Shown: positions 1 through 7,512 of the stretch, one piece after another
Position numbering within the stretch: the first letter of the stretch is position 1
How the letters are laid out: each line of letters opens with the position of its first letter
NCBI GenBank assembly: GCA_023412655.1
Contig: JAEYNH010000137.1
Coordinates: 1-13,779, forward strand
DNA from: Pseudomonadota bacterium
Lineage (GTDB): Bacteria; Pseudomonadota; Alphaproteobacteria; Caulobacterales; Caulobacteraceae
Direction: 5' to 3'
DNA: 13,779 nt
The notes under the pieces: model-generated
The model's input: only the letters and a program-made list of their open reading frames with translations
Database searches by the model: none
What the model was told of the DNA's origin: nothing
Position numbers and translations under genes: made by a program

Positions 1-684
1 CTCTGGGACCAGACCCTTCCGGCCTATTCTCCGGAGGAGCGCCGGGCGATCTTCACCGCGAAGATCAACACCCTCGCCGACCTGCACAACACCGACTACG
101 TGGCCATCGGCCTGGAGGACTTCGGCAAGCCGGGCAACTACATGGCCCGCCAGGTCGACCGCTGGACCAAGCAGTACAAGGCCTCGGAAGACCGCCACAT
201 CGAAGAGATGGAGCGGTTGATCGAGTGGCTGCCCGCCACCGTGCCGAACCAGGAGCGCACGTCGGTGGTCCATGGCGACTACCGCCTGGACAACATGATC
301 TTCCATCCCACCGAGCCGCGGGTCGCTGCCGTGCTGGACTGGGAGCTGGCCACCCTGGGCGAGCCGCTCGCCGACTTCGCCTACCTGCTGATGAACTGGG
401 TCAACGGCACGGTCTCGCAGTTGCCCGACCTTCAGGCCCACGGCATCCCCACCATCGAGGAGGCGGTGGAGCTCTATTGCAGGCGGACCGGCCGTTCGAG
501 CCTGCCGGACCTGAACTGGTTCTTCGCCTACAACACCTTCCGGCTGGCGGGGATCATCCAGGGCATCCTGGGCCGGGTGCGTGACGGCACCGCGAACCAT
601 CCGGACGCCGCCAACATGGGCCCCCGGGTCCTCGGGCTGGCCCAGACCAGCTGGGAGTTCGCCAAGAAGGCCGGCGCCAGCTAG
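1..684 (+). CDS. phosphotransferase family protein (APH/ACAD10-like), 5' end missing
   Basis: The reading frame is open from the first base, so the N-terminal part lies outside the window; 227 residues are visible. They hold the second half of an aminoglycoside-phosphotransferase/choline-kinase fold: the Brenner motif HGDYRLDN at visible residues 91-98 (Asp93 as catalytic base, Asn98 for metal) and a metal-binding LDWE with Asp113, followed by GEPLADFAYLL. The HGDYRLDN..LDWELATLGEPLADFAY wording is typical of the branch found beside acyl-CoA dehydrogenases and fused to them in ACAD10/ACAD11, where it phosphorylates hydroxyacyl-CoA intermediates; that specific substrate is family knowledge, not shown here. 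It converges with lpxK and the two stop codons share the bases CTAG. A GTG at 100 is an internal codon, not the real start, because family-like sequence (TLADLHNTDY) precedes it. Confidence 0.85.
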   Translation, partial: LWDQTLPAYSPEERRAIFTAKINTLADLHNTDYVAIGLEDFGKPGNYMARQVDRWTKQYKASEDRHIEEMERLIEWLPATVPNQERTSVVHGDYRLDNMIFHPTEPRVAAVLDWELATLGEPLADFAYLLMNWVNGTVSQLPDLQAHGIPTIEEAVELYCRRTGRSSLPDLNWFFAYNTFRLAGIIQGILGRVRDGTANHPDAANMGPRVLGLAQTSWEFAKKAGAS

Positions 685-1667
685 AGCCCGACCAGCAGGC
701 GATCGAGGGCCTCCGGGTCCTCGAACACCGCGCGGACGCGCCATGGCGCAACCCTGTCCCGCCAGGCCGGCGGCAGGCGGACCCAGTCCTTCTCGGTGGT
801 GACCAGGCTCGCTGAGAACTGCGCCGCCCGCCCTGCGAGCAACGTCAACGCCGCCTCGTCATAGGCGAAGTGGTCCGGGAACGGGGCGAAGTCGGCAAGC
901 TCGGCGCCAGCGGCTTTGAGCGCCCGCTCGAACTTCCACGGCTTGCCGATGCCGGCGAAGCCCACCACCGGCCCGGCGGGCGGCGGCCCCGCAGGCTGCA
1001 GCCGGGCGATCAGCACAGGGCGGGAGCCCAGTTCGGCGTGAAGCTCCGGGTCGATGGTCTCGACGTCCGCCGGCAGCAGCACCACGCTGGCGTCGGCGCG
1101 GGCCAGGCCGGCCTTCAGCGGCTCGCGCATCGGCCCGGCGGGGAAGACCCGGCCATCGCCGAACGGCCACTCGCCGTTGCGCGTCTCGCCATCCACCACG
1201 ACGAGCGACAGCGCCTTGCGCAGCGAGGGGTTCTGGTGGCCGTCGTCCATGACCACCACCTGCGCGCCGGCCTCGGCGGCGGCGCGGGCGCCCGCCGGTC
1301 GGTCGCGGGACACCCAGACCGGCAGATCGGTCGCCAGCATCAGGGGCTCGTCGCCCACGTCCGCGGCGGTGTGGATTCGCGGGTCGACCCGCAGCGGTCC
1401 AGCCTCGCGTCCGCCATAGCCGCGGGTGAGCACATGGCCGCCCATTCGGCGGGCGATCTCCCGGACGACGGGCGTCTTGCCGACGCCGCCCATGGTGACG
1501 TTGCCCACGCAGATGACCGGCACGCCGGGATCTTCCGGCCTGGCCCTGGCGATCTTCCGCGCGGTGACCCCGGCCCATGCCCAGGAGAGCGGCGTCAGCA
1601 GCCCGCGGGTCATCGGCATCACCCGGCGGTCGCGGCTGTACCACCAGCGGGGAGTCGCAAGCTTCAT
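681..1667 (-). CDS. lpxK: tetraacyldisaccharide 4'-kinase LpxK
   Basis: LpxK transfers the ATP gamma-phosphate to the 4' position of the lipid A disaccharide at the inner face of the cytoplasmic membrane. The 328-residue length is normal for the family. The Walker A loop GGVGKT lies at residues 60-65 inside GNVTMGGVGKTPVV, and the catalytic DDGHQN follows at 141-146 (the Asp-His pair that activates the sugar hydroxyl). The N-terminus has a hydrophobic stretch (about residues 23-34), consistent with membrane association. The ATG start overlaps the waaA stop as ATGA (1664-1667), so translation is probably coupled; a GGAG lies about 11 nt upstream. It is the last gene of the lipid A operon, and its TAG stop shares CTAG with the stop of the convergent kinase gene, leaving no room for a separate terminator. 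Confidence 0.95.
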   Translation of the reverse strand: MKLATPRWWYSRDRRVMPMTRGLLTPLSWAWAGVTARKIARARPEDPGVPVICVGNVTMGGVGKTPVVREIARRMGGHVLTRGYGGREAGPLRVDPRIHTAADVGDEPLMLATDLPVWVSRDRPAGARAAAEAGAQVVVMDDGHQNPSLRKALSLVVVDGETRNGEWPFGDGRVFPAGPMREPLKAGLARADASVVLLPADVETIDPELHAELGSRPVLIARLQPAGPPPAGPVVGFAGIGKPWKFERALKAAGAELADFAPFPDHFAYDEAALTLLAGRAAQFSASLVTTEKDWVRLPPAWRDRVAPWRVRAVFEDPEALDRLLVGL

Positions 1668-2908
1668 GGCAGCAGCGGCTCCAGGGCCGCGAGGGCGGCG
1701 TCCAGGGCGCCGTCCTGGCTCGCGGCGTAGGCGAGCGCGGCGGCGTCCATCCGCCCCGCCAGGGCTCGGTCCTCCAGCCGCCGGCGGATCTGCTCCGCCA
1801 AGGCGGGTTCGTCCGGGACTTCCGTCGCGCCGCCCTGATCGATCATCTCGCGGTAGAGCTCGGCCGCGTTGAAGGCCTCGGGCCCGGTGATCACAGCCCG
1901 GCCGAGGCGGGCCGCTTCCAGCGGATTGTGCCCGCCGACGCCGGTGGCGAAGGCGCCGCCCATCACCACCACGTCCGCCGCACGGTAGAGCAGGCCCATC
2001 TCGCCCAGGGTGTCGGCGATGTAGATGGGGCCCGCTGGCGGCTCCCCCGCGCTGCGGCGGGGCGCCCCGAACCCGGCGGCCAGGGCCGGGCCGCGCTCGG
2101 GATGGCGCGGGGCGATGACCAGCAGGGCCTGAGCGGGATCGTCCACGGCGGCCCGGAAGGCGCCTGCGATCAACGCTTCCTCGCCCGGATGGGTGCTGGC
2201 GGCCAGCACCACAGCGCGGCCGCCGACCGCCTCCCGGAAGCGCCTTAGGGTGTCGTCGTCGGCCGGCAGCGGCGCGCCCACCCGCTTCAGGTTCAGCGGC
2301 GGGCCTATCACCGCGCCGAGCTGGCCCAGCCGTCGGGCGGTGGCCTCATCCTGCGGCATGACCAGGTCGAAGGCGCCCAGCACCTCCCGCGCCGAGACCG
2401 GCGCGCGTGACCAGCCCTGGTGGCTCGCCTGGGTCATCCGCGCCGACAGCAGGGCCAGTCTCACCCCGCGCCGCCGGGCCGCGCCCAGGACGTTGGGCCA
2501 CAGCTCGCTCTCCACGAAGACGGCCAGGCTGGGTCGCCAGTGATCCAGGAACCGGCGGACGGCCCCCGGCGCATCCACGGGGGCGTACTGGTGCACGACG
2601 CCTGCGGGCAGCCGCTGCGCGAGGATCTCAGCGGACGTTCGGGTCCCCGACGTCACCAACAGGCCAAGGTCGGGCCGCCGGGTCCGCAGGGCGCCTACCA
2701 GCGGCAGCAGCGACACGCTCTCCCCGACGCTCACCCCGTGCAGCCAGACCAGAGGTCCGGGCGGCCGCGCGCGCGAGGCGCGGCCCAGCCGCTCGCCCAG
2801 CCGGGCGGGGTCTTCCTTGCCCCGCCGCACGCGGGCGTTCAGCGCCAGGGGGGCGAACGGCTCGAGCAGGCCCGTGGCGGCGCCATAGAGGACGAGCGGA
2901 AGGCTCAC
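1664..2908 (-). CDS. waaA: 3-deoxy-D-manno-octulosonic acid (Kdo) transferase WaaA
   Basis: WaaA (KdtA) is a GT-B glycosyltransferase (family GT30) that adds Kdo from CMP-Kdo to the lipid A precursor at the cytoplasmic membrane. From the GTG at 2906-2908 the product has 414 residues, about the family norm. The N-terminus carries a hydrophobic anchor, then the family motif KEDPARLGER (31-40) and HGVSVGES (57-64), whose Glu63 corresponds to the catalytic base. ESELWPN follows near residue 130, and the C-terminal domain has HPGEE and GGHNPLEAARLGRAVITGP for the nucleotide sugar. The open frame runs far upstream of 2908 but only as a shadow of the cation-exporter gene. The GTG start overlaps that gene's stop as GTGA, and GAGG lies 4 nt upstream. 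It is followed by lpxK with another 4-nt overlap. Confidence 0.94.
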   Translation of the reverse strand: MSLPLVLYGAATGLLEPFAPLALNARVRRGKEDPARLGERLGRASRARPPGPLVWLHGVSVGESVSLLPLVGALRTRRPDLGLLVTSGTRTSAEILAQRLPAGVVHQYAPVDAPGAVRRFLDHWRPSLAVFVESELWPNVLGAARRRGVRLALLSARMTQASHQGWSRAPVSAREVLGAFDLVMPQDEATARRLGQLGAVIGPPLNLKRVGAPLPADDDTLRRFREAVGGRAVVLAASTHPGEEALIAGAFRAAVDDPAQALLVIAPRHPERGPALAAGFGAPRRSAGEPPAGPIYIADTLGEMGLLYRAADVVVMGGAFATGVGGHNPLEAARLGRAVITGPEAFNAAELYREMIDQGGATEVPDEPALAEQIRRRLEDRALAGRMDAAALAYAASQDGALDAALAALEPLLP

Positions 2909-3906
2909 ACCGCCTCGGCCGGTCGCAGGCGGCACGCACGTCCGGCCTCGGTCTCCACCTGGACCGTGGAGTGGATGATGTTGAACCGCCGCTCCAGGCC
3001 CTCCCCGACTGTTTCCAGGAACGCATCGTTGTCGCCATTGTCCGGCCGCAGGAGGTGGGCGGTCAGGGCGGTTTCCGTGGTGCTCATGGCCCAGATGTGC
3101 AGGTCGTGGACGTCCTCGACGCCCGGCTGGGCGGCGAGCCAGCGGCGCACCTCGTCCACATCGATTCCCCGAGGCGCGGCGTCGAGCGCCAGGTCCGCCG
3201 AGTCGCGCAGCAGGCCCCAGGTGCCGACGACGATGACCGCGGCGATGAGCATGCTGAGCGCCGGATCGATCCAGAGCAGGCCGGTCCGCGACATGGCGAA
3301 GGCGCCCACCACGACCGCGAGGGAGACGGCGGCGTCGGCCGCCATGTGGAGGAAGGCCCCGCGGATGTTCAGGTCCGAATGGCTGCCGCGCAGGAAGAAG
3401 GCCGCGGTCACGCCGTTGATGATCACGCCCAGGCCCGCCACCAGCATCACGACGCCGGTCTCCACGCCGGCCGGGTCGCGCAGGCGATGGGCGGCCTCGG
3501 AGACGATGGCGCCCACCGCCACCAGCAGCAGAACCGCATTGGCCAGTGACGCCAGGATGGTGGCCTTGCGCAGGCCGTAGGTGCGCCGGCCCGAGGGCGC
3601 CCGCCTGGCCAGGATCGTCGCGCCCCAGGCCAGCACCAGTGACAGCACGTCTGACAGATTGTGTCCGGCGTCGGCGAGCAGGGCCAACGAGCCGGTCCAG
3701 AGCCCGGCGGCGGTTTCCGCCACCACGAAGCCGATGTTCAGGGCGATGCCGAGGGCGAAGGCCCGGCCCATGTCGGCAGGCGCATGATGATGGTGGTGGC
3801 CCAGGCCGTGAGAATGGCCATGTCCATGGGTGTGGCCATGATCGCCATGATCGCCATGATCGTGGTCGTGCTGGTCGTGGCCGTGATCCTGGTGCGCGCG
3901 CGCCAT
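2905..3906 (-). CDS. CDF family divalent-cation exporter (ZitB/CzcD-like)
   Basis: This is a cation diffusion facilitator, an inner-membrane antiporter exchanging Zn2+ (or Co2+, Cd2+) for protons. The 333-residue protein starts with a His-rich tail (18 His in the first 41 residues, ending HHHHH). Six hydrophobic segments follow, with the two transport-site pairs in TM2 (DAGHNLSD: Asp79, His82, Asp86) and TM5 (HMAAD: His186, Asp190), then a C-terminal cytoplasmic domain (EDVHDLHIWAMST). Zinc is the likely substrate from the ZitB-like pattern, but this is inferred. It lies between the DUF374 acyltransferase (88 nt gap, with a possible terminator hairpin) and waaA (GTGA overlap). That gap suggests it may be transcribed partly on its own while reading into waaA-lpxK. 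No strong Shine-Dalgarno sequence is seen before the ATG at 3904-3906. Confidence 0.92.
   Translation of the reverse strand: MARAHQDHGHDQHDHDHGDHGDHGHTHGHGHSHGLGHHHHHAPADMGRAFALGIALNIGFVVAETAAGLWTGSLALLADAGHNLSDVLSLVLAWGATILARRAPSGRRTYGLRKATILASLANAVLLLVAVGAIVSEAAHRLRDPAGVETGVVMLVAGLGVIINGVTAAFFLRGSHSDLNIRGAFLHMAADAAVSLAVVVGAFAMSRTGLLWIDPALSMLIAAVIVVGTWGLLRDSADLALDAAPRGIDVDEVRRWLAAQPGVEDVHDLHIWAMSTTETALTAHLLRPDNGDNDAFLETVGEGLERRFNIIHSTVQVETEAGRACRLRPAEAV
3835..3861. repeat. 9-bp tandem repeat, 3 exact copies, coding DHG triplets
   Basis: GCCATGATC occurs three times in a row, continuing into degenerate copies to about 3890. On the minus strand it encodes Asp-His-Gly repeated in the His-rich tail of the cation exporter. 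The in-frame 9-bp unit could expand or contract by slippage and change the number of metal-binding histidines without breaking the frame. Confidence 0.85.
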
Positions 3907-3971
3907 GTGAGCCTATGTCCCGCGAACCGCCGCGCGGATCAATCCAGGGGGGCCGGCGCGAAATCAAGCCC

Positions 3972-3986
3972 CGGGCGAGGCGCCCG
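3972..3986 (-). terminator. possible weak terminator after the DUF374 gene
   Basis: CGGGCG-AGG-CGCCCG is a perfect 6-bp stem with a 3-nt loop, 8 nt after the DUF374 stop in the minus-strand direction. It is followed on that strand by GGGCTTGATTT, which is only modestly T-rich. It may attenuate transcription from msbA into the cation exporter, but GC-rich hairpins arise by chance in such a genome. Confidence 0.25.
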
Positions 3987-3994
3987 TTCCGGCC

Positions 3995-4696
3995 TCAGCG
4001 GCCCACCAGGGCTTCGGCGCGGCGGGTGGCGGCGGAAAGGCGGGCGGACCAATCGGCGACCAGGACGGCGATCTCGGCCTCGCCGGCGTCGGCGGGCACG
4101 TGGAGCGGCCCTTCCCACACCACCGCGCCCCGGCCGAACGGTGCGGCGAACATCACCTTGTCCCAGGTGTCCTGCAGCTGCCAGGCGGGATCGGCGGCGA
4201 TCCCCATCAGGAACACCGGCTGGCCCGAGCGGCGGGCGATCTGCAGGGCGCCGGCCTGGATGACCTCGTTGGGGCCCCGCGGGCCGTCCGGCGTGACCAC
4301 CAGGGCCCCGCCGCCGGCCACCCAGTTGGTGGCCTCGCGGATGGCGGCCACCGCGGCCCGCGCCTTGGCCGCGTCGCCCTTCTTCGCCGAGGAGACGCGA
4401 ATGGCCGGAAAGCCCGACATCTGCAGGGCCCGGGCGATGAACTCGCCGTCGGCCGAGGGCGAGACGAGGCAACGGGTGCGCTTGCGCCACCACTGGGGCG
4501 CCGTTGCCAGGCACAGCGGGATGCGGCCGTGCCAGAAGAGGGCGATGGCGCCGGCAGTCTCGTCCTCCAGCACCGGCTCTACGGCTTCCAGGTTCTCGTG
4601 GCGCCAGCGCACGGTGCGCAGCACCAGGCGCAGATAGCTGCCCAGCAGCCAGCCCAGGACCGCCTGGACGCCGTCGCTTCGCAGGAACTTCTTCAA
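3995..4696 (-). CDS. DUF374 / lysophospholipid acyltransferase-like family protein
   Basis: The 233-residue product belongs to the DUF374 branch of the PlsC/LpxL-like acyltransferase superfamily. One N-terminal hydrophobic segment (about residues 11-26) is followed by FWHGRIPL, where the His would be catalytic (the HxxxxD-type motif is modified in this branch), then SADGEFIA, VSSAKKGDAAKA, TPDGPRGP and QPVFLMGIAADPAW. Its steady position beside waaA and lpxK in alphaproteobacteria suggests it acylates lipid A or another envelope lipid, but the substrate is not known to me. The start is TTG at 4694-4696, overlapping the msbA stop as TTGA, with a GAGG about 10 nt upstream. It is cotranscribed with msbA; an 88-nt gap separates it from the cation exporter downstream. 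Confidence 0.88.
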   Translation of the reverse strand: MKKFLRSDGVQAVLGWLLGSYLRLVLRTVRWRHENLEAVEPVLEDETAGAIALFWHGRIPLCLATAPQWWRKRTRCLVSPSADGEFIARALQMSGFPAIRVSSAKKGDAAKARAAVAAIREATNWVAGGGALVVTPDGPRGPNEVIQAGALQIARRSGQPVFLMGIAADPAWQLQDTWDKVMFAAPFGRGAVVWEGPLHVPADAGEAEIAVLVADWSARLSAATRRAEALVGR

Positions 4697-6504
4697 GCGG
4701 GCTCGGCCTCGAGGTCCTGGTTCTTGGCGAGGCGCGCGTAGAGGCCGCGCTTCTTCACCAGGCTGGCATGGTCGCCGGTCTCGACGATGCGGCCCCTGTC
4801 GATGACGTAGATCCGGTCGGCGCCGCGGACGGTGGAGAGCCGGTGGGCGATCAGCATGGTGGTGCGGCCGGCCATCAGGCGAGCCAGCGCCGCTTGCACC
4901 TGGGCTTCGCTCTCGGTGTCGAGGGCGCTGGTGGCTTCGTCCAGCAGCAGGATCGGCGCGTCCTTCAGGAAGGCCCGGGCGATGGCGATGCGTTGCCGCT
5001 GGCCGCCCGACAGCCGTGCCCCGGCCTCGCCCACGGTGGTGTCGTAGCCTTCCGGCAGGGCCATGATGAAGTCGTGGGCGGCGGCGGCCCTGGCGGCGGC
5101 CTCCACCTGCGCCTCGGTGGCGTCCGGCCGGGCGTAGGAGATGTTGGCCCGGATGGTCTCATCGAACAGGAAGGGCTCCTGGGTCACCAGGGCGATCTGG
5201 TCGCGCAGGGAAGCCAGGGTCACGTCGCGCACGTCGTGGCCGTCGATGGTCACACGGCCCGCCGTGGCGTCGTAGAAGCGCGGGATCAGGTTCAGGATGG
5301 TGCTCTTGCCCCCGCCCGACGGGCCCACCAGGGCCACCGTCTCGCCGCGGCGGGCCTCCAGGGTGACGCCCGACAGGGTCGGCGGACCCTCGGCGCCGTA
5401 GCTGAAGCTCACGTCCTCGAAGCGCACCGTTGCGGCGCCTCGGGGCAGGGCGGCGGCGCCCGGCTTCTCGCGCACCTCGGGCTCCACGTCGATGGCGTCG
5501 AACAGCCGCCGGGCGGCCGACAGGCCCTCGGCGAAGACGGTCTGCAGGTTGGCGAGCTGGCGCAGGGACTGGGAGGCGACCCCCAAGGCCGCGATGAAGG
5601 CCACGAAGGCCCCAACCGTCATGCCGCCCTGCTGCGAGCGCCAGCCCGCGTAGGCGATCACCGCCGCGGTGATCAGGGTCATCAGGAGCTCGGTCGCGGG
5701 GGCGGCCCGGGCCCGGGCGTTGGCCCCCTTGGTCAGGTGCTTCTGCCGGCGCCGGACGACCTGGCCGACGCGGTCCTCCTCATAGGCTTCGCGGTTCTCC
5801 AACTTCACGACGCGCACGCCGTCGAGGCTCTCCATGATGGCGGTGGAGAGGGCCGAGGTCTCGGCCATGGCCCCCTTGGCGGCCTTGGTGGTCCGCTTGG
5901 AGAAGCGGCGCATGATCCAGCCGGCGGCGGGCAGGGCGACGATCAGCAGGATCGAGAGGTTGCGGTCGTTGGAGACCATCACGGTGATGGCCCCGATCAC
6001 GATCAGCAGATGCTGGGTGTAGTTGATCACCCCGGAGGTGGCGGCCTCCCGGATCAGGCCGGCGTCGTAGAGCACTGACGAGACGTAGGCCCCCGAATGT
6101 CGGCTGCGCAGATGGGCGAGATCGGCCCGCACCAGCTTGCCGAACAGCTGCACCTGGATGTCGCCGACCACGGCGTTGCCGATCCGGTTGACCAGGGTGG
6201 CCTGGACGATCTGCGCCACGGCCCTGGCCACCGCGTAGTAGGCGATGGTCAGCGGCAGGATCAGCAGGGTGCCGGGCTTGTGGTTGACCATCAGGTCGTT
6301 GACCGCCGGCTCCAGGATCTGAACCAGCCGGGTGGTGAACCAGGCCGCCACGACGCCGGCGATCAGGGCGCCGGTCCACGCCATCCACCGAGGCGCCAGA
6401 TAGGTGCGGGCGACCCGCGCGGCCAGGGCGCGGCCGGACACCTCGCGCTTGGGGCTTCCGCTCATTGCCGTGGCGTCGGACGTTGCGCGGCGCAAGTCAA
6501 GCAT
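4693..6504 (-). CDS. msbA: ABC exporter, MsbA-type lipid A flippase
   Basis: This is a half-size ABC exporter with a fused membrane domain and ATPase, working as a homodimer in the inner membrane. The N-terminal half has six hydrophobic segments. The ATPase half has Walker A GPSGGGKST (about residue 393 from this start), Q-loop QEPFLF, signature LSGGQRQR (about 497), Walker B ILLLDE, D-loop SALD and H-loop AHRLSTV (about 553). MsbA identity rests on overall similarity and on the position before DUF374, waaA and lpxK; a more general lipid exporter is possible. The start is uncertain: ATG 6502-6504 is preceded by GAGGAAGG about 12 nt away, while ATG 6463-6465 (starting SGSPKREV) has no ribosome site but would also fit the family. 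The TGA stop overlaps the TTG start of the next gene. It is divergent from the phosphatase gene. Confidence 0.88.
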   Translation of the reverse strand: MLDLRRATSDATAMSGSPKREVSGRALAARVARTYLAPRWMAWTGALIAGVVAAWFTTRLVQILEPAVNDLMVNHKPGTLLILPLTIAYYAVARAVAQIVQATLVNRIGNAVVGDIQVQLFGKLVRADLAHLRSRHSGAYVSSVLYDAGLIREAATSGVINYTQHLLIVIGAITVMVSNDRNLSILLIVALPAAGWIMRRFSKRTTKAAKGAMAETSALSTAIMESLDGVRVVKLENREAYEEDRVGQVVRRRQKHLTKGANARARAAPATELLMTLITAAVIAYAGWRSQQGGMTVGAFVAFIAALGVASQSLRQLANLQTVFAEGLSAARRLFDAIDVEPEVREKPGAAALPRGAATVRFEDVSFSYGAEGPPTLSGVTLEARRGETVALVGPSGGGKSTILNLIPRFYDATAGRVTIDGHDVRDVTLASLRDQIALVTQEPFLFDETIRANISYARPDATEAQVEAAARAAAAHDFIMALPEGYDTTVGEAGARLSGGQRQRIAIARAFLKDAPILLLDEATSALDTESEAQVQAALARLMAGRTTMLIAHRLSTVRGADRIYVIDRGRIVETGDHASLVKKRGLYARLAKNQDLEAEPA

Positions 6505-6541
6505 GCGCGCGCCGCGCCTTCCTCTGTGCGGCCACAAGCCC

Positions 6542-6547
6542 TACTTA
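6542..6547 (+). promoter_or_regulatory. -10-like hexamer before the CtpA-like phosphatase gene
   Basis: TACTTA ends 7 nt before the ATG at 6554, which would place the transcript start on or near the first codon. No Shine-Dalgarno sequence lies between. No convincing -35 is seen, so this is a weak call that gains support mainly from the same layout at other genes in the window. Confidence 0.25.
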
Positions 6548-6553
6548 GCGGCC

Positions 6554-7237
6554 ATGAACGAACAAGCGGTCCAGAACAACTTCGACCTGAGCACGCCCGG
6601 CGGGCGGGTCCGCGCCTATCTGGACTATCTGTGGAACGACCACGCCTATCTGCGGCTGGGCTTTTCCAACGCCCACTGGATATCGGAAGAACTGGTCCGC
6701 ACGAACCAGCCGTGGCCGCACCAGCTCGCGCTGTGGAAGGCCCGGGGCATCAAGACGGTGATCAACCTGCGCGGCGGGTTCGACGCCAGCTTCCATGCGC
6801 TGGAGAAGGACGCCTGCGAGCGCCTCGGCCTGACCATGGTGGATTTCACCATCACCTCTCGCGAGGTGCCCAGCGTCCAGCGGGTCCTCGGCGCCAAGCG
6901 GCTGTTCGAGACCATCGAGTATCCCGCCCTGATGCACTGCAAGTCGGGGGCCGACCGGGCCGGCATCATGAGCGTGCTCTACATGCACTTCCGGAAGGGC
7001 AAGACCATCCGCGAGGCCATGGACCAGCTCCACCTGCGCTACCTGCATATCCGGCAGGGCAAGACCGGCGTGCTCGACTACACCTTCGAGCGCTATCTCG
7101 AGGAGGGCGAGCCGGCCGGGATGAGCTTCATCGAGTGGGTGGAAAGCCCGATGTACGATCCGCCGGGCATGAAGGCGAAGTTCCGCAGCCAGATGCTGGG
7201 CTCGCTGATCACCGAGCGGCTGCTGCGCCGCGAGTAG
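6554..7237 (+). CDS. ctpA: CtpA-like tyrosine / dual-specificity phosphatase family protein
   Basis: The 227-residue protein has the cysteine-phosphatase signature HCKSGADRAG (Cys129 nucleophile, Arg135) and an upstream TVINLRGG strand typical of compact dual-specificity-type phosphatases. It has no signal peptide or membrane segment. From memory, Caulobacter crescentus has an essential homologue, CtpA, that lacks a signal sequence yet associates with the inner membrane, affects cell separation and outer-membrane integrity, and was later linked to lipid A structure, in a species whose lipid A carries galacturonic acid in place of phosphates. The position divergent from msbA and beside lipid A genes fits a role in removing lipid A phosphates, but the substrate is inferred. 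The start is ATG 6554; the frame is open further upstream, but that part overlaps the msbA leader. There is no ribosome site, so a leaderless mRNA is possible. Confidence 0.82.
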   Translation: MNEQAVQNNFDLSTPGGRVRAYLDYLWNDHAYLRLGFSNAHWISEELVRTNQPWPHQLALWKARGIKTVINLRGGFDASFHALEKDACERLGLTMVDFTITSREVPSVQRVLGAKRLFETIEYPALMHCKSGADRAGIMSVLYMHFRKGKTIREAMDQLHLRYLHIRQGKTGVLDYTFERYLEEGEPAGMSFIEWVESPMYDPPGMKAKFRSQMLGSLITERLLRRE

Positions 7238-7287
7238 GCGGAGAAGAGTCAGCTTTCTGACAGACACCTCGACCTTCGCGTGCAAAG

Positions 7288-7512
7288 ATGCGCGCTATGG
7301 AGGAGGGGCAGACCGTCATCGCGGCCGAAGAATACTGCACCCTGCTCTGCGTCAGGGCGGATGGTGTTGCGCCGTTCGTCGACCTGGCCCCATGGACCGA
7401 GCTGGCCGATCTTCAGTCCAGGGCCCAGCGCCTGCTGCGCGAACACCAGAGCTGCGACGCGGTCGAGGTGTGGCGCGGCGGGGCGCTCCTCGACCGCATC
7501 GTCAGAGGCTGA
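7288..7512 (+). CDS. small uncharacterised protein
   Basis: A 74-residue acidic protein, or 71 residues if the ATG at 7297 is used. I do not recognise a named family. It has no signal peptide or membrane segment; the visible pattern is strand-strand-helix-strand, with a C-terminal stretch HQSCDAVEVWRGGALLDRI that resembles small alphaproteobacterial proteins of unknown role. Third-position GC is high, as in the neighbours, and the frame fills the space between ctpA and the convergent DUF4170 gene, which supports real coding. It begins 50 nt after the ctpA stop and is probably cotranscribed with it. It ends 3 nt from the stop of the DUF4170 gene. No clear ribosome site was seen before either start. 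Confidence 0.6.
   Translation: MRAMEEGQTVIAAEEYCTLLCVRADGVAPFVDLAPWTELADLQSRAQRLLREHQSCDAVEVWRGGALLDRIVRG

Noticed and set aside
870..1730. 286-codon + strand frame opposite lpxK
   Set aside because: LpxK motifs on the minus strand explain the region; the + product is a composition artefact.
2407..3580. Two long + strand frames opposite waaA and the cation exporter
   Set aside because: Antisense composition only; no domains or start signals.
2909..3967. Long N-terminal extension of the waaA frame on the minus strand
   Set aside because: It is the shifted frame of the cation-exporter gene, rich in Arg/Gly/Pro with no family motif. WaaA homology starts at the GTG at 2908.
4504..6078. 524-codon open frame on the + strand opposite msbA
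   Set aside because: Gly/His/Asp-rich antisense shadow produced by high third-position GC; the minus strand carries all ABC-transporter motifs.
6097..7260. 387-codon + strand frame overlapping ctpA and the msbA start
   Set aside because: It is out of frame with the HCX5R phosphatase and Arg/Pro-rich, with no motif; a shadow.
7248..7261. GTCAG-CTTT-CTGAC hairpin after ctpA
   Set aside because: A 5-bp stem without a T-run, in a 50-nt gap between likely cotranscribed genes; too weak to call a terminator.
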